64,000 nt of DNA from positions 3,410,001 through 3,474,000 of the forward strand of contig NZ_CP102826.1 in NCBI RefSeq assembly GCF_025643595.1, read 5' to 3'. A program made the translations under genes and the position numbers. This document shows positions 15,647-23,946 of this stretch, piece by piece. The notes under the pieces were generated by a model. It did no database searches, was not told the origin of the DNA, and was given only the letters and a program-made list of their open reading frames with translations. This DNA comes from Saccharopolyspora rosea. GTDB lineage: Bacteria; Actinomycetota; Actinomycetes; Mycobacteriales; Pseudonocardiaceae. Numbering within the stretch: position 1 is the first letter of the stretch; every line of letters begins with the position of its first letter.

Positions 15647-17209
15647 GTGGACCGCGAACGCCTGGCCGAGTACCGCGCCAAGCGGGACTTCAGCCGGACG
15701 GCCGAGCCGCCCGGCGGGTCCGCGCTGCCCAGCGGTGAGCACCGGTTCGTGGTGCAGCGCCACCGCGCCCGGCGCCGGCACTACGACCTGCGGCTGGAGA
15801 TCGACGGCGCGCTGGCGAGCTGGGCGGTGCCCCGGGGACCGACGCTGGACCCCGCAGCCCGGCGGCTGGCCGTGCACGTCGAGGACCACCCGCTCGAATA
15901 CGTCGATTTCGAAGGGGTCATCCCGGCCGGGGAGTACGGGGGCGGCGACGTCATCGTGTGGGACCGGGGCCGCTGGGAACCCGTCGACACCGACGACCCG
16001 GCCGAGGCGCTGCGGGCCGGGACGTTGCACTTCGACCTGCACGGCGAGAAGCTCGCCGGGCGGTTCGTCCTGGTCCGGCGGGGCGGTGCCGGCGCGCAGT
16101 GGCTCCTGCTGCACAAGGACGACGAGCACGCCCGACCCGGGTGGGACGCCGAGGACCACCCCCGCTCGGTCCGCAGCGGCCGCACCAACGAGGAGGTCGC
16201 CGCCGCGCCGCGGGCCGTGTGGCACGCCGAGCTGCCCGCCGCCCGCGCCGAGGTCCCGGTGTGGAGCCCGCCGACCGAGGCCGAACTCGCCGCGCTCGAC
16301 GAACTCGGCCGGCGGGGCACCTGGCACGTCGACGGGCGCGGCGTCGCGCTGACCAACCTGGACAAGGTGCTGTTCCCGCCCCGCGGCGACGAACCGGCGG
16401 TGACCAAGCGGGACCTCGTCCGCTACCACGCGCTCATCGCCCCGGTCCTGCTGCCGTACCTGGCCGAGCGCCCGGTCAACACCCACCGGTTCCCCGACGG
16501 CGTCGACCGGCCGGGCTTCTGGCACAAGGAGGTCCCCGACCACGCGCCGAAGTGGCTGCGCCGGTGGCGCTACGACCGCCTCGACGACGGCCCCCGTCGC
16601 TACCTGGTGCCCGACAGCGTGGCGTCCCTGGTGTGGCTGGCCAACTTCGGGGCGCTGGAACTGCACCCGTGGACCTCCCGGATCGATGACGTCGACCACC
16701 CGACGTGGGCGCTGTTCGACATCGACCCGGGTCCGGAGACGTCGTTCGAGGACGTGCTGGTGCTGGCCCGGCTGCACCGCACCGCGCTGGAGCACCTGGG
16801 CGTGGCCGGGCGGCCGAAGGTCTCCGGGCAGCGCGGGGTGCAGATCTGGGTGCCGGTCGAACCCCGCTACACCTTCGAGGAGACCCGGCGCTGGGTCGAG
16901 GCGGTCTCCCGGGCCATCGGCGGCGTCGTGCCCGAGCTGGTCAGCTGGAAGTGGAGCAAGGTCGAGCGGCGCGGCCTGGCGCGCCTCGACTACACCCAGA
17001 ACGTGCTCAACAAGACGCTGGTCGCCCCGTACAGCGCCCGCCCCGCGCCCGGGGCCCCGGTGTCGGTCCCGCTGGAATGGGACGAACTCGACGACCCGCG
17101 GCTGGCTCCGGACCGCTGGACGGTCCGCACCGTCCTGGACCGGCTGGCCGGAGTCGGCGACCCGCTGGCCGCACTGCGGGACGTCCCGCAACGGCTGCCG
17201 CCGCCGTGA
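15647..17209 (+). CDS. LigD-like 3'-phosphoesterase-polymerase fusion without ligase domain
   Basis: The 520-residue protein has an N-terminal LigD phosphoesterase domain, with His32, His39 and RHYDLRLE at 44-51 as metal and phosphate ligands. From about residue 225 it has an archaeo-eukaryotic primase-type polymerase domain with LTNLDKVLFPP, NTHRFPDGVDRPGFWHKEVP and the catalytic pair in LFDIDPG (Asp358, Asp360). In non-homologous end joining these activities trim 3' ends and add ribonucleotides before ligation. The ATP-dependent ligase domain of full LigD is missing and neither Ku nor a ligase gene is nearby, so partners must be encoded elsewhere. The GTG start at 15647 has no clear ribosome site. 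Confidence 0.88.
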   Translation: MDRERLAEYRAKRDFSRTAEPPGGSALPSGEHRFVVQRHRARRRHYDLRLEIDGALASWAVPRGPTLDPAARRLAVHVEDHPLEYVDFEGVIPAGEYGGGDVIVWDRGRWEPVDTDDPAEALRAGTLHFDLHGEKLAGRFVLVRRGGAGAQWLLLHKDDEHARPGWDAEDHPRSVRSGRTNEEVAAAPRAVWHAELPAARAEVPVWSPPTEAELAALDELGRRGTWHVDGRGVALTNLDKVLFPPRGDEPAVTKRDLVRYHALIAPVLLPYLAERPVNTHRFPDGVDRPGFWHKEVPDHAPKWLRRWRYDRLDDGPRRYLVPDSVASLVWLANFGALELHPWTSRIDDVDHPTWALFDIDPGPETSFEDVLVLARLHRTALEHLGVAGRPKVSGQRGVQIWVPVEPRYTFEETRRWVEAVSRAIGGVVPELVSWKWSKVERRGLARLDYTQNVLNKTLVAPYSARPAPGAPVSVPLEWDELDDPRLAPDRWTVRTVLDRLAGVGDPLAALRDVPQRLPPP

Positions 17210-17296
17210 CTCCACTGTGGACCTGTTGACCTCGACCCCGCTCGAAGTACCACGATCGCAACCGGCCCGATTGCCGACACCGCGAGGAGGGCGACC

Positions 17297-17962
17297 ATGC
17301 TCGCCGACGACTTTCCCGACATGACCCGCACCGACGCGCGCACGGCCCTGGTCCAGACCTGGCACCTGCCCACGGCCGACCACCTGCGGGCCGCGGTGAC
17401 CGCCCTCGCCGACGCCTGGCGGGAGGGGCCGTGGCCGACCCCGGACCTGCTGGCCTACACCGCGTTCACCGGCACCCGCGAGCACACGCTGCTCACCTAC
17501 TCGCAGTGGTCGACACCGCGCGCCGGGAACCCCGGGGACGAGTCCGAGATCTCGGCGCACGGCGGACTGCGCACCACGTCGACGTCCTGCCGCTTCTACC
17601 GCCACCAGCCGGGAACGGGATCCGGTTCGCGGGAGCACGTGCCCTTCGTCGTCATCCAGCTCGCCGGTCCCGACCCGGAGCGGCAGCGGGACTGGGTGGA
17701 CGCCGTGCTGCACGCGCACGAAACCGACCCGGCACCGGCCGCCGGACTGGGCGGGATCTACTTCCACCTCAGCGACGACGGCACGCGGATCCTGCACTTC
17801 AGCGAGTGGAGCGGCGAGCAGGCCCACAGCGACGCGCTCGCCCGCCCCGGGTGGGGCGTCGGCTCGGCGACGCCGGAGTGGGAGCTGCTGCGCGACTATC
17901 CCGGTTTCGAGGCGCTCAGCTTCACCCCGCTGCGACGCGAGTTCCACGTCACGCGCCCGTGA
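17297..17962 (+). CDS. Antibiotic biosynthesis monooxygenase-like (dimeric alpha-beta barrel) protein
   Basis: The 221-residue protein contains two similar ferredoxin-like halves. Each has a short strand and helix followed by an exposed aromatic segment: TLLTYSQWSTP in the first half and RILHFSEWSGEQAH in the second. This tandem ABM-like layout is common in actinobacteria, where such proteins act as cofactor-free oxygenases, heme-binding proteins or cyclases. A GGAGG ribosome site precedes the ATG. It follows the LigD-like gene by 87 bp and converges on the fructokinase gene across a repeat remnant. No substrate can be inferred. Confidence 0.7.
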   Translation: MLADDFPDMTRTDARTALVQTWHLPTADHLRAAVTALADAWREGPWPTPDLLAYTAFTGTREHTLLTYSQWSTPRAGNPGDESEISAHGGLRTTSTSCRFYRHQPGTGSGSREHVPFVVIQLAGPDPERQRDWVDAVLHAHETDPAPAAGLGGIYFHLSDDGTRILHFSEWSGEQAHSDALARPGWGVGSATPEWELLRDYPGFEALSFTPLRREFHVTRP

Positions 17963-17982
17963 GAGCCCGTCCTCGCACTCGA

Positions 17983-18054
17983 TGCCGGTCTTTGAACCTG
18001 CTCCGGGAACAGGCGCCGGGCTGTCCCGACTGCGGAAGCCCCTCCTGACGTGTG
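17983..18054. repeat. Dispersed MITE-like repeat, remnant (copy G)
   Basis: TGCCGGTCTTTGAACCTGCT at 17983 resembles the left terminus of copies E and F, and GCGGAAGCCCCTCCTGACGT further on resembles the central module of copies A and B. The rest is degenerate. It lies between two convergent genes. Confidence 0.55.
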
Positions 18055-18064
18055 CCCGGACCGG

Positions 18065-18991
18065 TCAGGCCAGTTCGGCGGCCCAGGGCGGCTCGGCTCC
18101 CGGGCGGGAGCAGGTCACGGCCGCCGCGCGGGCGGCGAAGGACAGCGCCGCCGCCCAGTCCGGCGGTTCCGCGGCGTGCAGCGACGCGCGGTCCAGCAGG
18201 CCGTGGACGTCGAGCCAGTGCAGCAGCGCGGCCTGCGCGGTGTCGCCCGCGCCGATCGTGTCGACCACGGCCGACTCGGCGCGGGGGACCTCGGCGACGG
18301 TGCCGTCGCGGGTCACCGCGGCCAGCCCGTCGGCGCCGCGGGTGAGCACCACCGCGGCCGGACCGCGCTTGGCCCAGCGCTGCACCGCGGGCATCGGGTC
18401 GTCCTCGGCCGCGAGCCAGCAGGCGTCCTCGGCGGAGACCTTGAGCAGGTCCACGTCGGCCAGCCACTCGTCGAACCGGGCGCGGTAGGCGTCGGGGTCC
18501 TCGATCAGGTCGGCGCGGATGTTCGGGTCCAGCGCGACCACGCGGCCGCGCGCCGACTCGCGGCGCAGCACCGCCTCGTAGGCGGAGGCGCCGGGTTCCA
18601 GCACCAGCGACAGCGTGCCGAGGGCGACCGCGCGGACGTGGTCCGGCAGCGGGCCCGGGTCACCGATGAGGCGGTCGGCGGTGCCGTCCACGTGGAAGAC
18701 GTACCGCGCCGAGCCGTCCGGCCCGGTGGTCGCCAGCGCCGTCGTCGTGGGCTCGGTCCCCCGCCGCAGCAGGGACGTGTCCACATCGGACTTCTCCAGG
18801 CGGTCCACGAGCGCCTGTCCGAAGTGGTCGGTGGAGATGCGCGTCAGCATCGACACCGCGCTTCCCAGGCGTCCCAGGGCGACCGCGACGTTGTACGGAC
18901 CGCCGCCCAGCCTCGGCACCAGCGGCGCCAGCTCGGGCGCGGGACGTTCCGGCACCAGGTCGACCAGCGCCTCGCCTCCGACGACGATCAC
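18065..18991 (-). CDS. PfkB-family carbohydrate kinase (fructokinase type)
   Basis: The 308-residue kinase has both PfkB signatures. The N-terminal GGGPYNVAVALGRLG contacts the sugar, and the C-terminal DTIGAGDTAQAAL near residue 245 contains the catalytic Asp and anion hole. The GTG start at 18991 has GGAGG seven bases upstream and follows the LacI gene by 13 bp, so both are probably one transcript. Beside a polyol-type dehydrogenase and a sugar porter sharing one LacI operator, phosphorylation of a ketose such as fructose is the simplest role. The family also includes 2-keto-3-deoxygluconate and ribokinases, so the exact sugar remains open. Confidence 0.88.
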   Translation of the reverse strand: MIVVGGEALVDLVPERPAPELAPLVPRLGGGPYNVAVALGRLGSAVSMLTRISTDHFGQALVDRLEKSDVDTSLLRRGTEPTTTALATTGPDGSARYVFHVDGTADRLIGDPGPLPDHVRAVALGTLSLVLEPGASAYEAVLRRESARGRVVALDPNIRADLIEDPDAYRARFDEWLADVDLLKVSAEDACWLAAEDDPMPAVQRWAKRGPAAVVLTRGADGLAAVTRDGTVAEVPRAESAVVDTIGAGDTAQAALLHWLDVHGLLDRASLHAAEPPDWAAALSFAARAAAVTCSRPGAEPPWAAELA

Positions 18992-19004
18992 GCGTTTCCT
19001 CCCA

Positions 19005-19997
19005 TCACTCGGGGCAGCCGCAGGAGTCCCGGTGCACGAACCGCGTCGGCAGGCGTTGCACCACCCGAGCGCGGCCGGGGTCCTCGATGCGGTCCAGCAG
19101 CAGTTGCACGGCGCGCGCGCCGATCTCGCGGCTCGGCTGCGCGATCGCGGTCAGCCGCGGCGCGAACAGGTCGGCCCACGGGAAGTCGTCGAAGGCGACC
19201 AGCGCCACGTCGTCGGGCACCCGGCGGCCGTGGTCGCGCAGTCCGCGCATCGCGCCGATGGTCATCGCGTTGTTGGCGGCGATGACCGCGGTCGGCGGCT
19301 CCGGCAGGGCCAGCAGTTCGCCGACCGCCCGCCGCGCGCCTTCGGCCGCCGATCCGCCGTCCGCGCACAGCTGGGCGCCGATGTCGTTGCGCCGCAAGCC
19401 TTCCCGGTACCCGGCGAGCCGTTCCTCGGTGGTGCTCAGCCCGCGCAGGCCGGCGACGAAGCCGATCGCGCGGTGCCCGAGCCCGGCGAGGTGGTCGACG
19501 AGCCGGGCGGTCGACTCGACGTTCTCCGCGGCCACCTGGTCGTGGTCGTCACCGACGACCCGGTCGGCGAAGACCGCGGGCACGGCGTGGTCGGCCAGGT
19601 AGCGCAGGGCGCGGTCCGGGCTCGCCGAGGGGGCGAGCACGAGGCCGTCGACGCGCCGCTGGTGCAGGCTGGTGACGACGGTGAACTCGTGGTCCGGCTC
19701 GTCGCGGGGGTCGGCGAGCAGCAGCGTGTAGCCGCGGCGCACCGCCTCCTCCTCGACCCCCTGCAGGATCTCGGTGAAGTACGGGTTGCTGATCGCCGAG
19801 ATCGCCACGCCGATCGACCGGGTCCGCGCGGTGACCAGCGAGCGGGCCAGCGTGTTGTGGATGTAACCGCAGCGTTCGATGGCGTCCAGCACGGCCGCCC
19901 GGGTCTGCTCGCGCACCGGCCGCGTCTCGTTGAGCACGTGCGAGACGGTCGCCACCGACACGCCCGCCGCCCGTGCGACGTCGACCATCGTGACCAC
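19005..19997 (-). CDS. LacI-family transcriptional regulator
   Basis: The 330-residue repressor has the LacI helix-turn-helix at the very N-terminus, VDVARAAGVSVATVSHVLN, with the minor-groove hinge helix YIHNTLARSLVT near residue 50. A periplasmic-binding-like effector domain follows. The GTG at 19997 is chosen because GGGGAG lies eight bases upstream; ATG 19988 is an alternative. A 22-base palindrome about 50 bases upstream is an almost perfect LacI-type operator, and it lies between this gene and the divergent dehydrogenase gene. It probably represses both directions until a sugar or polyol binds. Confidence 0.92.
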   Translation of the reverse strand: MVTMVDVARAAGVSVATVSHVLNETRPVREQTRAAVLDAIERCGYIHNTLARSLVTARTRSIGVAISAISNPYFTEILQGVEEEAVRRGYTLLLADPRDEPDHEFTVVTSLHQRRVDGLVLAPSASPDRALRYLADHAVPAVFADRVVGDDHDQVAAENVESTARLVDHLAGLGHRAIGFVAGLRGLSTTEERLAGYREGLRRNDIGAQLCADGGSAAEGARRAVGELLALPEPPTAVIAANNAMTIGAMRGLRDHGRRVPDDVALVAFDDFPWADLFAPRLTAIAQPSREIGARAVQLLLDRIEDPGRARVVQRLPTRFVHRDSCGCPE

Positions 19998-20048
19998 GTT
20001 GTCCGCTCCCCTGCTGCCGTGGATCGTGGTCGCTGAAACTAGCACAGT

Positions 20049-20070
20049 TAAACGCTTGCGTAAGCGTTTA
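20049..20070. promoter_or_regulatory. LacI-type operator
   Basis: The 22 bases from 20049 to 20070 read TAAACGCTT-GCGT-AAGCGTTTA, with nine-base arms that match exactly and a central CG typical of LacI-family operators. It is AT-rich against its surroundings and lies between the divergent LacI and dehydrogenase genes. Confidence 0.8.
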
Positions 20071-20136
20071 CGCCTCGTTACTTTGCTGCACGACATCCGA
20101 CCGACGCGGGCGGGAGCCCGGCAGGGAGCGTGTGCG

Positions 20137-21144
20137 GTGCGTGCTGTGCTGATCGAGGGCCCGGGGCGGGCCGCGGTGACCGAGGTGCCCGACCCGCGGC
20201 CCGAGGCCGGCGAGGTGCTGGTGCGGGTGGCGGCCTGCGGCCTGTGCGGCACGGACGTGCACCTGCTGGACGGCGAGCTGAGCCCGGCGCCGTTCCCGCT
20301 GATGCCGGGCCACGAGTTCGCCGGTGAGATCGTCGAGACGGGGCCCGGGGTGGACGACCTCGCGGTGGGCGACCGGGTCGCGGTCGACCCGAACCTGCCG
20401 TGCGGCCGGTGCCGCTGGTGCCGGGCCGGCCGCGGCAACATCTGCCAGGTGTGGGACGCGATCGGGATCAGCCGTCCCGGAGCCGCCGCCGAGCTGGTCG
20501 CGGTGCCCGCCCGGACCTGCCACGTGCTGCCGCCGCAGGTCTCCGACCGCGCCGCGGCGATGGTCGAACCGCTGTCCTGCGCCGTGCACGGCGCCAGCAG
20601 GCTGCCCCGGCGGACGGGCGACCACTACCTGATCTACGGCGCGGGGACCATGGGGCTGCTGATGGCCGCGGTGGTGCGCCGCTCCGGCGCCGCCTCGGTG
20701 TCGATGGTCGACATCAACCCGGCGCGACTGGGTTTCGCCCGCTCCTTCGCCGCCGACCACGCCGTCGAGCGCGCCGACGAGCTGGACGAACCCGACGGGT
20801 TCGACGTGGTCGTCGACGCGACCGGCGCGATCCCGGCGATCGAGGACGGCCTCGGCCGGGTCCGCAAGGGCGGCACGTTCCTCCAGTTCGGCGTCGCCGA
20901 CCCGGCCGCCACCGCGCGGTTCTCGCCGTACCGCGTCTACCACCAGGAGATCGACATCCTCGGCTCGATGGCCGTGCACCACGGCTTCGCCCCGGCGATC
21001 GAACTCGTCGCTTCCGGCTCGGTGGACGTCGAACGGCTGGTCAGCGACACGCTGCCGCTGGAGTCCTACCCCGAAGCCGTCGAGCACTTCCGCACCGGCT
21101 CGGGCCGCAAGATCCACCTCGCCCCGGGCCTCGGGGCGGCCTGA
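20137..21144 (+). CDS. Zinc-dependent medium-chain dehydrogenase (polyol/sorbitol type)
   Basis: The 335-residue enzyme has the catalytic zinc ligands in GLCGTDVH and PGHEF and the structural zinc site CGRCRWCRAGRGNIC, with a Rossmann motif YGAGTMGLL near residue 165. It belongs with threonine, sorbitol and xylitol dehydrogenases of the MDR superfamily. GTG 20137 follows GGGAG by eight bases. It is the first gene rightward from the LacI operator and is followed 27 bp later by a sugar porter, so oxidation of an imported polyol to a ketose for the fructokinase encoded on the other side is likely. Substrate is inferred. Confidence 0.88.
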   Translation: MRAVLIEGPGRAAVTEVPDPRPEAGEVLVRVAACGLCGTDVHLLDGELSPAPFPLMPGHEFAGEIVETGPGVDDLAVGDRVAVDPNLPCGRCRWCRAGRGNICQVWDAIGISRPGAAAELVAVPARTCHVLPPQVSDRAAAMVEPLSCAVHGASRLPRRTGDHYLIYGAGTMGLLMAAVVRRSGAASVSMVDINPARLGFARSFAADHAVERADELDEPDGFDVVVDATGAIPAIEDGLGRVRKGGTFLQFGVADPAATARFSPYRVYHQEIDILGSMAVHHGFAPAIELVASGSVDVERLVSDTLPLESYPEAVEHFRTGSGRKIHLAPGLGAA

Positions 21145-21171
21145 AAGAACACCTGACGCGAAAGGACGGCA

Positions 21172-22572
21172 ATGGAGCCAAGTCCGGTCCGGCGGTCGCG
21201 GGCGCGCAATGCCCTGATCTGGGTTTTCGGCGCTCTCGGCGGCATCCTGTGGGGCTACGACACCGGGGTCATCTCGGGCGCGATGCTGTTCATCAAGCAG
21301 GACATCGCGCTCTCCCCGCTGCAACAGGGCCTGGTCGTCAGCGGCCTGCTGGTCGGCGCGATGGCCGGCGCCGGGGCGTCCGGCCGGTTGTCCGACCTGT
21401 GGGGGCGGCGACGGCTGATCCTGGCCGCCGCCGCGGTGTTCACCGCCGGGACCGCGGCGGCGATGCTGGCGACCACCGCGTGGACGCTGGTCGGCGGCCG
21501 CTTCGTGATCGGCATCGGGGTCGGCGTGGCGTCCGTGGTGGTGCCGCTCTACCTCACCGAGCTGGCGCCCAAGCACGTGCGCGGCGGGCTGACCTCGCTG
21601 ATGCAGCTGCTGGTGACGGTCGGGATCTTCGTGGCCTACCTGACCGACTTCGCGCTGTCGGACACCGGAGCCTGGCGGTGGATGCTGGGCATCGGCGCGG
21701 TGCCCGCGGTGCTGCTCGGCGTGGGCATCGTCTTCCAGCCGGAGAGCCCGCGGTGGCTGGTCCGGCGCGGGCGGACCGAGCAGGCGCGCGCGGTGCTGCG
21801 GCGGCTGCGCGGCGACCGCCCGGCGGAGATCGACGCCGAACTGGACGAGATCCGCGAGGCCGACCGCGCCCAGGCCCTCCAGCACGCGGTGGGCGTGCGC
21901 GAGCTGTTCACCCGGCGGTTGCGCCCGGTGCTGCTGCTGGGCGTGGGACTGGTGTTCTTCCAGAACTTCATCGGGATCAACACGATCATCTACTACGCCC
22001 CCACCCTGCTGACCGACATCGGGTTCGGCACCTCCGGGGCGATCCTGGCCAATGTCGGCATCGGGCTGGTCAACATGCTCATGACGTTGCCCGCGCTGCG
22101 GCTGATCGACCGGGTGGGGCGCAAGTCGCTGCTGGCGGTCGGCAGCGTCGGGATGCTCGTGTCCATGCTGGCGCTGGGGATCGCCGACGTCACCGGCCTG
22201 TCCTACGGTCCGCTGCTGGTGGCGGTGACGCTGGGCAGCATCGTCGTCTACATCGCCTCGTTCGCGGTGTCCTGGGGCCCGGTGCAGTGGGTGATGCTGC
22301 CGGAGCTGTTCCCGCTGCGGATGCGCGGTTCTGCGGTCGGGATCTGCCTGGTGCTGAACTGGTTGTTCAACATGCTGGTCGCGCTGGTCTTCCCGGTGCT
22401 GCTGGACGTCTGCGGTCCCGGCCCGATGTTCCTGTTCTTCGCCCTGATGGCGGTGCTGTCCTCCTGGTTCGTCCGCAGTGGACTCATCGAGACCAAGGGC
22501 AGGAGCCTGGAGGAGATCGAGCGCGAGGTGCTCGGGGAGTCCACTTCGGTCCGGCACGCCGAGCCGGTCTGA
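21172..22572 (+). CDS. MFS sugar porter
   Basis: The 466-residue transporter has twelve hydrophobic segments and the sugar porter signatures: GYDTGVISGAM in helix 1, GRLSDLWGRRR in the 2-3 loop, PESPRWL after helix 6, QNFIGINTIIYYAP in helix 7 and a C-terminal ETKGRSLEEIE. These mark the proton-coupled monosaccharide and polyol transporters (XylE, GlpT-unrelated). It lies 27 bp downstream of the dehydrogenase and is presumably under the same LacI control. It would import the polyol or sugar that the dehydrogenase and kinase process. Confidence 0.93.
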   Translation: MEPSPVRRSRARNALIWVFGALGGILWGYDTGVISGAMLFIKQDIALSPLQQGLVVSGLLVGAMAGAGASGRLSDLWGRRRLILAAAAVFTAGTAAAMLATTAWTLVGGRFVIGIGVGVASVVVPLYLTELAPKHVRGGLTSLMQLLVTVGIFVAYLTDFALSDTGAWRWMLGIGAVPAVLLGVGIVFQPESPRWLVRRGRTEQARAVLRRLRGDRPAEIDAELDEIREADRAQALQHAVGVRELFTRRLRPVLLLGVGLVFFQNFIGINTIIYYAPTLLTDIGFGTSGAILANVGIGLVNMLMTLPALRLIDRVGRKSLLAVGSVGMLVSMLALGIADVTGLSYGPLLVAVTLGSIVVYIASFAVSWGPVQWVMLPELFPLRMRGSAVGICLVLNWLFNMLVALVFPVLLDVCGPGPMFLFFALMAVLSSWFVRSGLIETKGRSLEEIEREVLGESTSVRHAEPV

Positions 22573-22653
22573 GCACTCCCGGTCACGGCCCGCAGCGGCG
22601 CGGCTACTATCTTCGGCCCTGGTGTTGTCTCCTCACAGCCGGAGGGTGGTCGA

Positions 22654-23541
22654 ATGAATCCCGAACGGTGGCTGCGCGAGCCCGTCCGCGACGACGTCGT
22701 CGACCTGTGGCCGCTGCACGAGGTCGTGCACGAGGAGCGGACACCGTTCCAGGACGTGCTGGTGGCGCGGACGCCGCTGGGCACCACCCTGTTCTGCGAC
22801 CAGAACCCGCAGAGCGCCGAGCTGGGCCAGCTGGCCTTCCACGAGGCGGAGCTGGTCCCGGCGCTGGCGCTGGCCGGGGAACGGCGGCGCGTGCTGGTGA
22901 TCGGTTGCAGCGAGGGCGTGGTTCCGCAGATCGCCGCGCGGGCCGGGGTCGAGGTGGTCGACCACGTCGACATCGATCCGGACTGCGTGCGGATCTGCGC
23001 CGAGCACCTGCCGTACGGCTTCGACGCCGACGAGGTGCGCCGGGCCGAGGCGGGCGACGGTCCGATCCGGCTGCACTACGACGACGGCGCCCGCTTCGTG
23101 CGCGACTCGGCGGGCACCGACCGGCGTTACGACGTGATCGTGCTGGACCTTCCCGAGGAGGACGAGGACAGCCCGCACAGCGCGCTGTACCAGCGGGAGT
23201 TCCTCACCCGGTGCCGCGACCTGCTGGCTCCCGGCGGGGTGGTGAGCACGCACGTCAGCCGCCCGCACCTGAGCCTGCCCGCGGCGGACTCGGTGGCCAG
23301 CTTCCGGCGCCCGTGGCAGGCGTTCGGCGAGGTGTTCGCCACCCGCGCCTACTTCCGCTCCGACGAGCAGCCGTGGGCGGCGATCATGCTCGGCCGCGCC
23401 GACGCGGTCGCGGATCCGGTGGAGTTGATGACCGAGCAGCTCGACGCGCTCGCCTACCGCCCCCGCACCATCGACGCCCGCACGCTGCGCCGGGCGGCCG
23501 GCCTGCCCCGGGCGTTGCGCGAGCCGGTTCCGACCGCCTGA
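22654..23541 (+). CDS. Spermidine synthase-like protein
   Basis: The 295-residue protein has the aminopropyltransferase/SAM-methyltransferase fold. TPFQDVLV near residue 30, the loop VIGCSEGVVPQIA near 85, DHVDIDPDCVRIC and YDDGARFV follow the order of spermidine synthases. The catalytic D-x-x-D-P-like loop reads LDLPEEDEDSP, so a strict spermidine synthase activity is uncertain. GGAGG lies eight bases before the ATG. It follows the sugar porter by 81 bp and precedes a RidA gene, with no polyamine genes in sight. It may transfer aminopropyl or methyl groups to another acceptor. Confidence 0.75.
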   Translation: MNPERWLREPVRDDVVDLWPLHEVVHEERTPFQDVLVARTPLGTTLFCDQNPQSAELGQLAFHEAELVPALALAGERRRVLVIGCSEGVVPQIAARAGVEVVDHVDIDPDCVRICAEHLPYGFDADEVRRAEAGDGPIRLHYDDGARFVRDSAGTDRRYDVIVLDLPEEDEDSPHSALYQREFLTRCRDLLAPGGVVSTHVSRPHLSLPAADSVASFRRPWQAFGEVFATRAYFRSDEQPWAAIMLGRADAVADPVELMTEQLDALAYRPRTIDARTLRRAAGLPRALREPVPTA

Positions 23542-23575
23542 GTACTGTCGCGCCGGGCCGTGGTTGGCTTGGTCC

Positions 23576-23923
23576 GTGACGACCTACAGCGACACGCGCA
23601 TCGGCACCGGTCCCTTCCTGTTCGTCTCGGGCCAGACGCCGTCCGAGGCCGACGGCACCGTCCCCGGCGACGTCGAAGGCCAGGTGCGGCTGGTGCTGGC
23701 GAAGATCCGCGACCGGCTCGCCGAGCACGGTCGCGGCTGGGACAGCGTCGTCAAGCTCACCTACTACCTGCGCGACATCGCCGATCTGGACGTGCTGCGG
23801 GAGGTCGTCGTCGACGTGGTGCCGCAACCGCGTCCGGCGGCCACGCTGGTGGCGGTCGACGGGTTCGTCGACCCGGCCTTCGCCGTGGAGATCGACGCGG
23901 TCGCCGATCTCGGCGCCGCGTGA
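23576..23923 (+). CDS. RidA/YjgF-family protein
   Basis: The 115-residue protein has the RidA fold order: GPFLFVSGQTP near residue 15, a helix with a conserved-looking VVKLTYYLRDI and the signature PQPRPAATLV containing the Arg that holds the carboxylate of imine or enamine substrates. RidA proteins hydrolyse reactive 2-aminoacrylate and related imines. I chose GTG at 23576 over an upstream TTG because homologues start near TTY or TYS; no strong ribosome site is visible. It converges with the baeRF gene, and a hairpin overlaps both stop codons. Confidence 0.85.
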   Translation: MTTYSDTRIGTGPFLFVSGQTPSEADGTVPGDVEGQVRLVLAKIRDRLAEHGRGWDSVVKLTYYLRDIADLDVLREVVVDVVPQPRPAATLVAVDGFVDPAFAVEIDAVADLGAA

Positions 23924-23946
23924 GGCGCCGGCCGCGCCTCACGCGG
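23916..23946. terminator. Bidirectional hairpin covering two stop codons
   Basis: CCGCGTGAGGCGC at 23916-23928 pairs perfectly with GCGCCTCACGCGG at 23934-23946 around a five-base loop. The TGA of the RidA gene is in the left arm and the TGA of the leftward gene is in the right arm. A shared terminator for the convergent pair is the natural reading. Confidence 0.7.

Noticed and set aside
20068..22557. A leftward open frame of 829 codons opposite the dehydrogenase and sugar porter genes
   Set aside because: It is Gln/His/Asp/Arg-rich with no recognisable domain, mirroring the codon structure of two well-defined genes on the other strand.
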